Positions 5,376 to 10,956 of a stretch of DNA of 25,277 bases are shown one piece after another (the stretch's first letter is position 1; each line of letters begins with the position of its first letter). The translations under genes were made by a program, and so were the position numbers. The notes beneath the pieces were generated by a model. It saw only the letters and a list, made by a program, of their open reading frames with translations, searched no databases and was not told the origin of the DNA. The DNA is taken from the IMG/VR virus record IMGVR_UViG_3300042914_001817, positions 1 to 25,277 of that record; one strand, 5' to 3'. This DNA is from a virus.

Positions 5376-6090
5376 ACTAAAACGCTCTAATGATAGGAAA
5401 GTGGCTAATGCTGTATCAAAAAACGGAAAGACCCCAACAATTGCCAACACTTTTGGATTGCCTAGTGGTAAGGCTTACTCATGTCCTGGTGAAACCTCTG
5501 TATGCAGCAAAGTATGCTACGCAGGAAAACTCGAAAAGATCTACAAAGGTGTAAGAGATAATCTATTACACAATTGGAATTTACTAAAAGACGCTAACTA
5601 TGAAGAGATGTATGACTTACTTTCTGCAATGATAAAAGAGTTTATTGTTGATTGTGAAAAGAAAGACGCTCCTAAACTATTCCGCATTCACTGGGACGGA
5701 GATTTCTTCAATGATGAATACGCAAGGGCCTGGAAGCATGTCATTCTAAATAATCCTGATGTTCAATTCTGGGTATACACTAGAGTGAAATCTGCTGCCC
5801 TAATTCTCAAGGGTATGGATAATTTGTCTCTATACTACTCTGCAGATAGCGAAAATGTCAAAACTGCTGTAGACCTAAAACTAAATCATGGTGTACGCAT
5901 GGCATACCTTGCACAAAACTTTGCAACTGGTAAAGCAGATGTAAAAGAAATGATTGGAAGACCTGCTGCTAAGTGTCCTGAAAATGCAAAACAAATTCCA
6001 CTAATCTCAACTAAGGGCTCGGCTTGCGTTTCTTGCTCACTTTGTGTATACTCTAAGAGCGACATAATTTTCTCTGCGAGTAAGAAATGA
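5368..6090 (+). CDS. Gp88-like phage protein, Cys-rich, 240 aa
   Basis: ATG behind GAAAGAAAGGGCCCCCC. The product resembles the 'gene product 88' family of actinobacteriophages. Visible blocks are SGKAYSCPGETSVCSKVCYA (Cys at 39, 46 and 50), RIHWDGDFFNDEYARAW (about residues 110-126), a FWVYTRVKSA strand, LSLYYSADSEN and a terminal C-VSC-SLC cluster (Cys 220, 223 and 226). The alternating strands and helices with 'HWDGDFF' and 'YYS-DS' loops look like a TIM-barrel, and the Cys sets could hold an Fe-S cluster or zinc. The canonical radical-SAM CxxxCxxC is absent (C46-x3-C50 lacks the third Cys). Function is unknown in the family. Confidence 0.85.
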   Translation: MTKLKRSNDRKVANAVSKNGKTPTIANTFGLPSGKAYSCPGETSVCSKVCYAGKLEKIYKGVRDNLLHNWNLLKDANYEEMYDLLSAMIKEFIVDCEKKDAPKLFRIHWDGDFFNDEYARAWKHVILNNPDVQFWVYTRVKSAALILKGMDNLSLYYSADSENVKTAVDLKLNHGVRMAYLAQNFATGKADVKEMIGRPAAKCPENAKQIPLISTKGSACVSCSLCVYSKSDIIFSASKK

Positions 6091-6095
6091 GATAA

Positions 6096-6158
6096 ATGGA
6101 TACCAAACAAGTTATTTTATTATTGATGTTTTTATTTATTTTCTTTTTATATCAGTGA
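6096..6158 (+). CDS. single-span membrane peptide, 20 aa
   Basis: MDTKQVILLLMFLFIFFLYQ: four polar residues and then an unbroken hydrophobic segment. It lies 5 nt after the Gp88-like gene in the same transcript. The ribosome binding site is weak (GAGATAA). Its extreme shortness makes coding status uncertain, although small membrane peptides recur at 1611, 10864, 16546 and 18675. Confidence 0.4.
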   Translation: MDTKQVILLLMFLFIFFLYQ

Positions 6159-6258
6159 AAGGGCGGCACGTCCGCAAAATCTTTGGTTTGTCAAGTCATT
6201 ATAATGTGATTATAAACACTTTATAAATCCCCCCGCAGATCCCCGCTGAATTGTATTT

Positions 6259-6287
6259 TTGACATTTTTCTGCTAGACTTATACTAT
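6259..6287 (+). promoter_or_regulatory. sigma70-like promoter
   Basis: TTGACA (6259-6264), 17 nt, TACTAT (6282-6287). An alternative -10, TGC-TAGACT at 6274-6279, matches the extended boxes elsewhere but lies only 9 nt from the TTGACA. The upstream part of this 160-nt gap (6159-6258) shows no gene, only a TTGTCA/TATAAT-like stretch near 6190-6206. Confidence 0.55.
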
Positions 6288-6318
6288 AAGAAATAACCCC
6301 ACAACGAAAGGAAACACA

Positions 6319-6489
6319 ATGACCCTCGGAGGATACACTTATCAGATTGGTGACCTATTCACCACCAGCAAGACAGGCGTTACAGGTCGTATCGCAAGTT
6401 TCGCACCAATGTCTAACAGTGTTACTAGAGTTAGTCTTGTCTTGGCAAATGGCTCTCGCCGTTTGGCTATGGTAAAGACCAGCAAGTAA
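6319..6489 (+). CDS. small beta-barrel-like protein, 56 aa, first tandem copy
   Basis: ATG after AACGAAAGGAAACACA. Product MTLGGYTYQIGDLFTTSKTG, then VTGRIASFAP and a strand-rich C-terminus RVSLVLANGSRRLAMVKTSK. It is a paralogue of the next gene: Y-x-[VI]-G-D-x-[FY]-T-T-x-K-[ST]-x-V-T-G is shared. The V-T-G-x-I...V-x-L...N-G-x-[SR]-R pattern suggests an SH3/KOW-like barrel, a fold often used for RNA or protein binding. Similar small proteins are common in actinophages. Function unknown. Confidence 0.8.
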   Translation: MTLGGYTYQIGDLFTTSKTGVTGRIASFAPMSNSVTRVSLVLANGSRRLAMVKTSK

Positions 6490-6520
6490 TCTCAAAATGT
6501 GAGAAATGTCAGACCTAGAT

Positions 6521-6549
6521 TTGACATTTTTCTACAATAATGTCATAAT
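6521..6549 (+). promoter_or_regulatory. sigma70-like promoter
   Basis: TTGACA (6521-6526), 17 nt, CATAAT (6544-6549). TTGACATTTTTCT and the leader CAATAACCCC...CACAATG repeat those of the preceding gene, so promoter and gene were duplicated together. A TGTCAGAC lies just upstream (6508-6515). Confidence 0.65.
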
Positions 6550-6588
6550 TATACAATAAGCAATAACCCCTAACAGAAAGGCAACACA

Positions 6589-6753
6589 ATGTCAGTAGCA
6601 ACAGCAACATACAAGGTAGGCGACACCTACACCACACAGAAGTCAAAGGTCACAGGAGTAATCACAGAGATTACACCACAAGCCAATGGTAATGTTCGTG
6701 TGAAACTTGATGTCAATGGTAAGTCACGCTATACCACTTGGACAGCAAAGTAA
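6589..6753 (+). CDS. small beta-barrel-like protein, 54 aa, second tandem copy
   Basis: ATG after AACAGAAAGGCAACACA. Product MSVATATYKVGDTYTTQKSK, VTGVITEITPQANGNVRVKL, then DVNGKSRYTTWTAK. It is closely related to the 56-aa protein just upstream and has a near-identical leader and promoter, so the pair arose by tandem duplication. The V-R-V-K-L-D-V-N-G-x-S-R strand-turn-strand is the best conserved part of this family as I remember it from actinophages. Role unknown; an SH3-type barrel is plausible. Confidence 0.85.
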   Translation: MSVATATYKVGDTYTTQKSKVTGVITEITPQANGNVRVKLDVNGKSRYTTWTAK

Positions 6754-6772
6754 TTCCTAATACAGGAAAAGT

Positions 6773-6799
6773 CCTGAGCACGACTACTAAAACTGCTCA
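6773..6799 (+). repeat. 3'-UTR hairpin repeat, copy 2
   Basis: CCTGAGCA (TGAGCA 6775-6780) pairs with TGCTCA (6794-6799), 13-nt loop, 20 nt after the stop of the 54-aa gene and just before the next promoter. Confidence 0.6.
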
Positions 6800-6806
6800 A
6801 CAAGAT

Positions 6807-6828
6807 TGTCAGCGCAAAGTGCTAGACT
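6807..6828 (+). promoter_or_regulatory. promoter, TGTCA-N11-TAGACT class
   Basis: TGTCA (6807-6811), 11 nt, TGC-TAGACT (6823-6828); the position 17 nt upstream of the -10 (ACAAGA) is not a -35. Confidence 0.65.
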
Positions 6829-6858
6829 AAATACCCCACAAACGAAAGGACAGACCCA

Positions 6859-7284
6859 ATGGCAAGAGGACAAAAAGCCATTAGTGTAAAGATTGCTACA
6901 ACCAAAGTAATCAAGGCACTAGAAACTAAGTTAGACCAAATCAAGAAAGATAAGGCTAACCAAAAAACTAACGAGGAGAAGTATCAGAAGGCTTACGAAA
7001 AGTGGCTAAAAGATGTTGCTAAACTTTCTCTCGCTCAAATCTCAAAGGCAGAAAACCTACGAGCAAGTGTTCGCTATAATGGCAACATAAATGTAGATTT
7101 TGATTTGCCTAAGTCTGCGGTAGCAGATTTCCCTGCTGAACCTGAAAAGGATTTTGAGACTTTTCACGATTGGCAATACAAGGAAATGGTAGAAGAAATT
7201 GAGAACGCAATTCGTATTCTCAAGATGACAGATGAGGAAGTAGTTTCCACATCTACTTACAACGCTATCGCAAGATACTTGTAA
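6859..7284 (+). CDS. coiled-coil hypothetical protein, 141 aa
   Basis: ATG after AAACGAAAGGACAGACCCA. Product MARGQKAISVKIATTKVIKA, a long Lys/Glu-rich helix over residues about 20-60 (LETKLDQIKKDKANQKTNEE...), a middle strand segment with VRYNGNINVDFDLP, and an acidic C-terminal helix ending STYNAIARYL. The family is familiar from actinophage genomes as a conserved hypothetical. The helix-strand-helix layout suggests a small DNA- or protein-binding dimer; no activity can be assigned. Confidence 0.8.
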   Translation: MARGQKAISVKIATTKVIKALETKLDQIKKDKANQKTNEEKYQKAYEKWLKDVAKLSLAQISKAENLRASVRYNGNINVDFDLPKSAVADFPAEPEKDFETFHDWQYKEMVEEIENAIRILKMTDEEVVSTSTYNAIARYL

Positions 7285-7293
7285 TAAAACTTT

Positions 7294-7318
7294 CCTGAGC
7301 AAGAAATAAAACTGCTCA
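7294..7318 (+). repeat. 3'-UTR hairpin repeat, copy 3
   Basis: TGAGCA (7296-7301) pairs with TGCTCA (7313-7318) across 11 A-rich nt, 11 nt after a stop codon. Nearly identical to copy 4 at 8631. Confidence 0.65.
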
Positions 7319-7461
7319 CCAATAAAACTAAATAAAATTGGGTGACAGCCTGCGTTCAAGGCAGATCTATCTGCGAAAGTCCCCTGGCACTCCCTAACAC
7401 CTGAGTATGGAGGAAATCCTTTAGTGTCTAAACTGCTCCACCTCAAAATCCCCCCGTGCCG
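7319..7461 (+). other. structured intergenic stretch, possible small RNA
   Basis: No convincing gene on either strand. It holds short hairpins GCAGA-TCTA-TCTGC (7361-7374) and TTTAG-TGT-CTAAA (about 7421-7433), plus a degenerate copy of the CCTGAG...ACTGCTCC hairpin repeat (about 7400-7440) with a longer insert. Composition is less A-rich than the neighbouring noncoding DNA. A minus-strand frame here is probably chance. Confidence 0.35.
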
Positions 7462-7481
7462 TTATCCACAGGTTATCCACA
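7462..7481 (+). promoter_or_regulatory. direct pair of perfect DnaA boxes
   Basis: TTATCCACA at 7462-7470 and 7473-7481, both perfect and spaced 11 bp (one helical turn). Two bp later a CRP-like palindrome begins. Confidence 0.65.
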
Positions 7482-7483
7482 GG

Positions 7484-7499
7484 TGTGAATTTGATCACA
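7484..7499. promoter_or_regulatory. CRP/GlxR-like palindrome
   Basis: TGTGAATTTGATCACA, perfect half sites, between the DnaA pair and TGTCCGATTTAT (7509-7520). Confidence 0.6.
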
Positions 7500-7508
7500 T
7501 TTACGATA

Positions 7509-7520
7509 TGTCCGATTTAT
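7509..7520 (+). repeat. TGTCCGATTT motif
   Basis: TGTCCGATTTAT, one base different from the 12-mers at 336, 1894 and 4291. Confidence 0.45.
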
Positions 7521-7541
7521 CCCTTATCTAACTATCCAGAT

Positions 7542-7570
7542 TTGCATTTGTCAGACTAGACTGCTATACT
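7542..7570 (+). promoter_or_regulatory. promoter with TGTCAGAC in spacer, extended -10
   Basis: TTGCAT (7542-7547), 17 nt containing TGTCA (7549-7553), TGC-TATACT (7565-7570). It drives the DUF932-like gene. Confidence 0.7.
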
Positions 7571-7602
7571 TGAAATTCAACAAACAATAAGGAGAAAAAC
7601 TC

Positions 7603-8619
7603 ATGGCACATGACCTAGAAACACAAAACGGCAAGACATCTTTCGCATCTTTCCGTGAACCCGCATGGCATGGATTGGGTACTGTCTTTACAGAAGAAAA
7701 AACAACTGCAGAAATGCTAGAGGCTGCAAACCTCAATGGTTGGAATGTTCGTCTTGAAGATATGTCTATTCCATCTCATCTAACAAGCGACAAGCAATAC
7801 CAATATGTTGTTCGCACTAACCCTACCGATAACACACAAACCGACATTCTTGGTGTCGTTGGTGAGCGTTATCATGTTCTGCAGAATGAAGACCTATTTT
7901 CATTCGGTGATAATATTCTTGACGGCGGAGGTCGTTGGGAAACTGCTGGTGCAATCAAGGGTGGTCGTGTTGTATTCGGCTCACTTGCACTAGAGCGTGA
8001 AACCGTATTAGACCCTAGCGGTGTTGCAGATAAGGTAAAGACTTATCTTCTCATCAATACCTCACATGACGGCTCAATCGCTATTCAAGCATCAATCACA
8101 CCTGTTCGTGTTGTATGCGCTAATACTCTCAATCTTGCACTAGGTGGCAAGAAAAAGAAGAATGGCATCAAGCAATCATTCAAGATTCGCCACACACAAA
8201 CTGCCAATGGTAAAGTGCAGATTGCTCGTGAAACTCTTGGTCTTGCTAATGCATACATGGACGAATTCGACATCATGGCTAAGGCTATGTTCGAGAAGGA
8301 AGTCAATGCTCAACAATTCAATGACATCATTCTTGCTGCGTATCCAAAGCCTGATAAAGATGCTAAGGGTTCAATCAAGAAGTGGGAAAACAAGGTTGAT
8401 GTTATCAATGACATCTATACTGGCGAATTCAATGGTATGATTGCTGGTAATGCTTGGGGTGCTTTCAATGCACTAACCGAACGCCTTGATTGGTATCGTA
8501 CCGCAAGAGGTGGTTCTAACGAATCAATTCTTGCATCTGCGAGTGGATTTGACCCTGCTATCAATGCAGAAAAAAATCGTTTGCTAAAAGTTGTGCAAAA
8601 TGTAATGCAGATTGCATAA
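7603..8619 (+). CDS. DUF932 / phage-plasmid-like protein (TIGR03299 type), 338 aa
   Basis: ATG after AATAAGGAGAAAAACTC. Recognisable family blocks are a start MAHDLETQNGKTSFASFREP followed by AWHGLGTVF (about 23-31), then VVGERYHVLQNEDLFSFGD (about 84-102), AIKGGRVVFGSLAL and the STPVRVVCANTLNLAL-like ITPVRVVCANTLNLALGG (about 164-181), ending with a helical half carrying LTERLDWYRTARGGSN. The length is normal for TIGR03299/DUF932, a family carried on phages and plasmids with no settled function. It stands alone in its transcription unit, behind the richest regulatory region of the window (DnaA pair, CRP-like site, TGTCCGA motif) and ahead of a repeat hairpin. Confidence 0.92.
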   Translation: MAHDLETQNGKTSFASFREPAWHGLGTVFTEEKTTAEMLEAANLNGWNVRLEDMSIPSHLTSDKQYQYVVRTNPTDNTQTDILGVVGERYHVLQNEDLFSFGDNILDGGGRWETAGAIKGGRVVFGSLALERETVLDPSGVADKVKTYLLINTSHDGSIAIQASITPVRVVCANTLNLALGGKKKKNGIKQSFKIRHTQTANGKVQIARETLGLANAYMDEFDIMAKAMFEKEVNAQQFNDIILAAYPKPDKDAKGSIKKWENKVDVINDIYTGEFNGMIAGNAWGAFNALTERLDWYRTARGGSNESILASASGFDPAINAEKNRLLKVVQNVMQIA

Positions 8620-8630
8620 ATAAAAAAATT

Positions 8631-8655
8631 CCTGAGCAAGAATAAAAACTGCTCA
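8631..8655 (+). repeat. 3'-UTR hairpin repeat, copy 4
   Basis: CCTGAGCAAGAATAAAAACT followed by GCTCACC: TGAGCA (8633-8638) pairs with TGCTCA (8650-8655). It lies between the stop codon at 8619 and the tRNA at 8662. Confidence 0.65.
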
Positions 8656-8661
8656 CCAATT

Positions 8662-8737
8662 GGTTCCGTAGATTAGTCTGGTTTAAATCGCTACACTGTC
8701 ACTGTAGAGATCGTGGGTTCAAATCCCATCGGAATCG
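8662..8737 (+). tRNA. tRNA-Asp (GTC)
   Basis: Cloverleaf by eye: acceptor GGTTCCG/CGGAATC (one G-T), D stem GATT/AATC, anticodon stem CTACA/TGTAG with loop CTGTCAC (anticodon GTC at 8698-8700), and T arm GTGGG-TTCAAAT-CCCAT. The discriminator is G. CCA is not encoded. It is probably co-transcribed with the DUF932-like gene, since no promoter is visible in the 42-nt gap. Confidence 0.9.
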
Positions 8738-8760
8738 CAAAGAAAATCGGGACGTGGGGA

Positions 8761-8778
8761 TTCGGACATTTCGGACAT
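8761..8778 (-). repeat. TGTCCGA motif pair, inverted orientation
   Basis: Read on the minus strand this is ATGTCCGAAATGTCCGAA, the same double motif as at 252-269, here 24 nt after the tRNA-Asp. The remaining gap 8779-8859 shows two ATTACGA words and no gene. Confidence 0.5.
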
Positions 8779-8859
8779 AAAAATATCAATCTTAAATTAA
8801 ATTACGAAGAACGAAATAAATCCCCAAAAATATCAAAACCAAAAACAATTACGATAGAG

Positions 8860-8888
8860 TTGACATTTCCCTGATTTTCTGCCATAAT
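8860..8888 (+). promoter_or_regulatory. sigma70 promoter, leaderless start
   Basis: TTGACA (8860-8865), 17 nt, TGC-CATAAT (8883-8888); the ATG at 8895 is 6 nt downstream. Confidence 0.75.
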
Positions 8889-8894
8889 TTATAC

Positions 8895-9056
8895 ATGACC
8901 CAAACATACAAACCATACACCATAGATGAACTGGTGACAGAAATCTATGAGGACAACCTGTCACACTTTGAATTTGAGGAAAACATGGGTGGAGAGCCCT
9001 GTGACTGCTATCTACATAACACTATGAATACTATCATGAAATACTGGGGGGAATAA
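8895..9056 (+). CDS. acidic hypothetical protein, 53 aa, leaderless mRNA
   Basis: No ribosome binding site; the ATG lies 6 nt after a -10 box. Product MTQTYKPYTIDELVTEIYED, then NLSHFEFEENMGGEPCDCYL, HNTMNTIMKYWGE. It holds a C-D-C pair and is acidic. The final codons carry the GGGGGAATA ribosome binding site of the next gene, and the TAATG overlap couples them. It begins a four-gene set (8895-9694). Function unknown. Confidence 0.75.
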   Translation: MTQTYKPYTIDELVTEIYEDNLSHFEFEENMGGEPCDCYLHNTMNTIMKYWGE

Positions 9057-9256
9057 TGAACCAACTAATTGAATATATAAAGATACATATCATTAGCCTA
9101 GAGCAAGACCTAGAGCAAATCTCTAATGAAATGGAAGCACTTGACCCTGCCTCTAAGGATTATACTGAGTTAGATTTTGAATATAATCATATGAGTGGAC
9201 AACTTCTTTCTGCCCGCCATATTTTGTCAGTGGCCGACGGTATACTAGAGGTATGA
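9056..9256 (+). CDS. coiled-coil hypothetical protein, 66 aa
   Basis: TAATG overlap with the previous gene and GGGGGGAATA as ribosome binding site. Product MNQLIEYIKIHIISLEQDLE... is mostly one helical hairpin (residues 3-35 and 40-63) with acidic heptads. It overlaps the next gene by ATGA. Function unknown; a structural or adaptor role in a small complex is as far as the sequence goes. Confidence 0.8.
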   Translation: MNQLIEYIKIHIISLEQDLEQISNEMEALDPASKDYTELDFEYNHMSGQLLSARHILSVADGILEV

Positions 9257-9540
9257 TGAACACTACACAACTAGAACCAAGACTGCAGAAACTAATAGAC
9301 CTAGGGGAATCAGGCACTGACATCCTCCATGGTGAACTCAAAAACCTTATGTATGAGGCTGAAAAGGAATTGATTGAGGCCCAACGCATTGAGGAAGACA
9401 ATGACTACAGCGACGCCATGGAATCTATGGAGCGAAAGTACTGGGAGGGACAGTTAGACGCTATGTCTCATGTATATGGTTTGACCTATGCCCTGGCCTT
9501 TGCAATCTCAGAGCGAAGGAGCAAGCAATCTAATGAGTGA
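9253..9540 (+). CDS. helical hypothetical protein, 95 aa
   Basis: ATGATG start overlapping the previous stop (9253 or 9256 both possible). Product MMNTTQLEPRLQKLIDLGES, an acidic helix YEAEKELIEAQRIEEDND, then MERKYWEGQLDAMSHVYGLT. The EGQLDA-x-x-x-x-YxLTYALAFA segment resembles helical phage proteins of unknown role. It shares its 3' end with the start of the next gene. Confidence 0.8.
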   Translation: MMNTTQLEPRLQKLIDLGESGTDILHGELKNLMYEAEKELIEAQRIEEDNDYSDAMESMERKYWEGQLDAMSHVYGLTYALAFAISERRSKQSNE

Positions 9541-9694
9541 TGTAATAATCTTAACAGATAGAGATGAGATTGAGGACCTGATAGGGGATCAGATCTCTGA
9601 CGAGCAATGGCTAACTATCAAAGAAAAGATTGCTAGAAATAAACATATCTGGCAAGTTATTGATGAGGCCCTCAACGATATCATCTCTGAATGA
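9533..9694 (+). CDS. acidic hypothetical protein, 53 aa
   Basis: I use the ATG at 9533 behind GCGAAGGAGCAAGCAATCTA, 8 nt inside the previous gene; a longer in-frame version from 9488 would lack a ribosome binding site. Product MSDVIILTDRDEIEDLIGDQ, then an acidic helical C-terminus ending DEALNDIISE. The DxISDEQWLxI..KI pattern is common in small phage proteins. Function unknown. Confidence 0.75.
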   Translation: MSDVIILTDRDEIEDLIGDQISDEQWLTIKEKIARNKHIWQVIDEALNDIISE

Positions 9695-9706
9695 CATTAA
9701 GAAGGC

Positions 9707-9735
9707 TTGATTTATTTTCCCGATTCTGCTAGAAT
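9707..9735 (+). promoter_or_regulatory. sigma70-like promoter, extended -10
   Basis: TTGATT (9707-9712), 17 nt, TGC-TAGAAT (9730-9735); the ATG at 9765 has its own AGAAAGGA. Confidence 0.7.
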
Positions 9736-9764
9736 TGGATTACGACCACTAGAAAGGACCCCAC

Positions 9765-10499
9765 ATGCCAAACTGGGTATATAACTCGTTAGCAATAGAA
9801 GCAATAGAGGCTGACCCTAGTCAGATTACTAAACTAGTTTCTCAAGTCAATCAACCATTTCAACGACAGCATGACCAATGGAACTCTGATACACATCAAA
9901 TGGAATTGTTAGATGTTGAGTATTCCAATCCTGTCTTTGCATTCTGGAACATTGTCAAACCTACAGACCTAGAGACTTATGCTTTGCAGAAAGACCCAAA
10001 CCATGATGATTCTATTATAGATTTTCAAGGTAACAACTGGTATGACTGGAATGTGCGTAACTGGGGAACTAAATGGGATGTTGCTGTTCATGATAAGGAA
10101 CAGTATCCTGAAACTACTATGGAGCATGGTGATAAGTCAGTTATTTATAGTTTCAATACTGCTTGGTCCCCTCCGATTCCTGCGGTGCTTGCCCTATCAG
10201 AGCAGTATCCTGATTTAGTCTTTCATCTGTTCTACCAAGAAGAAACAGGGTGGGGTGGAGACATGCAGATTATGGGTGGTGCCACAATCAGAGAGCAACA
10301 CTATGAATCACAGTGTAGAGATTGTGATGCAACTGACTGCATGGAGTATTGCGATAACGACTGCGGTGAGATTTGTAATGAGTGTAACTATCTAGGTGAG
10401 GCTGACCTTGATGCAGTATCAGAATGTGAGATTCACAAGGCATACCTAGACGAGGAACATGTGCCCGAATACCGCAGACTTGACAAAGCCAACGCATAA
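9765..10499 (+). CDS. Api92-like protein with ferredoxin-like domain, 244 aa
   Basis: The product starts MPNWVYNSLAIEAIEADPSQ, the N-terminal hallmark (MPNW-x-x-N) of the Api92-like / YubB ferredoxin-like domain family found in phages and plasmids. It continues with YDWNVRNWGTKWDVAV (about 92-107) and SFNTAWSPPIPAVLALSEQYP (about 127-147), both typical: NWGTKW and TAWSPP. The last 60 residues are an added Cys-rich tail (CRDCDATDCMEYCDNDCGEI, then CNEC), about ten Cys, probably zinc-binding and not part of the core family. Function unknown in the family. ATG after AGAAAGGACCCCAC. Confidence 0.88.
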   Translation: MPNWVYNSLAIEAIEADPSQITKLVSQVNQPFQRQHDQWNSDTHQMELLDVEYSNPVFAFWNIVKPTDLETYALQKDPNHDDSIIDFQGNNWYDWNVRNWGTKWDVAVHDKEQYPETTMEHGDKSVIYSFNTAWSPPIPAVLALSEQYPDLVFHLFYQEETGWGGDMQIMGGATIREQHYESQCRDCDATDCMEYCDNDCGEICNECNYLGEADLDAVSECEIHKAYLDEEHVPEYRRLDKANA

Positions 10500-10533
10500 T
10501 GAGATAATTGAACAAACGACCCAAGGAGATAAT

Positions 10534-10860
10534 ATGGCAAAAATAGATATGGATAAACTAGAACTAATCGGCAGTTTCGGTGTCGACAGTGGACAAGCAA
10601 TGGTAGGTGACCCCTGCTATCTTGATGAGTGGAAAACTAATCGTGATGAGGAGTGGGACTTGGCAGGCAAGATAGGCCAATACTCCTATCAAGGTGCTAG
10701 TGCCACCACTATTGATAGTTCTGCTGGAGTATTAGGCAACGGTAGGTCAGTAGTATTCAACACAGGCTACGGCGACGGCGTCTACCCTGTTTATGCTGAA
10801 TTCAATGATGACGGCAGAGTTGCTCGTATTGTTATTGAATTTGTTAGTGATGAGGAGTAA
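10534..10860 (+). CDS. DUF4241-like protein, 108 aa
   Basis: Start chosen at the ATG after CCCAAGGAGATAAT; an upstream in-frame ATG (10459) lies inside the previous gene. The product reads GSFGVDSGQAMVGDPCYLDE (about 13-32), then YSYQGAS and the C-terminal FNTGYGDGVYPVYAE (about 75-89), ending in an acidic strand. The order G-V-D-S-G-x-x-x-x-x-D-P-C-Y, GA[ST]..T and [ST]-G-x-G-D-G-x-Y-P-V matches the DUF4241-type phage and bacterial proteins. No known activity. Confidence 0.85.
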   Translation: MAKIDMDKLELIGSFGVDSGQAMVGDPCYLDEWKTNRDEEWDLAGKIGQYSYQGASATTIDSSAGVLGNGRSVVFNTGYGDGVYPVYAEFNDDGRVARIVIEFVSDEE

Positions 10861-10863
10861 TTA

Positions 10864-10956
10864 ATGGAAATCATTCTAGTAGTACTATTTGTAATCTGGT
10901 GCCTAGGTGCACTATCAGGTGGCCTAACTGGATACACAGGAGAGGTAAAGAAATAA
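10864..10956 (+). CDS. single-span membrane peptide, 30 aa
   Basis: MEIILVVLFVIWCLGALSGG, then LTGYTGEVKK. One hydrophobic span (residues 3-20) and a basic end. It sits 3 nt after the DUF4241-like gene with GAGGAGTAATT as ribosome binding site, and its TAA overlaps the next ATG by one base (TAATGG). The strong ribosome binding site and tight coupling support it. Function unknown. Confidence 0.65.
   Translation: MEIILVVLFVIWCLGALSGGLTGYTGEVKK

Noticed and set aside
5368-6090. Reading the Gp88-like Cys set as a radical-SAM CxxxCxxC.
   Set aside because: Only Cys46 and Cys50 fit; the third Cys is absent, so no radical-SAM claim is made.
7057-7446. Minus-strand 129-codon frame opposite 6859-7284 and the gap after it.
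   Set aside because: It overlaps a well-supported gene with its own promoter and ribosome binding site; the frame has odd composition and no signals.
8144-8440. Plus-strand 98-codon frame inside the DUF932-like gene.
   Set aside because: Out-of-frame shadow of the conserved DUF932-like coding sequence, with no own signals.
10459-10533. Upstream in-frame start of the DUF4241-like gene.
   Set aside because: It lies within the preceding gene and lacks a ribosome binding site; the ATG at 10534 has AAGGAGATAAT.
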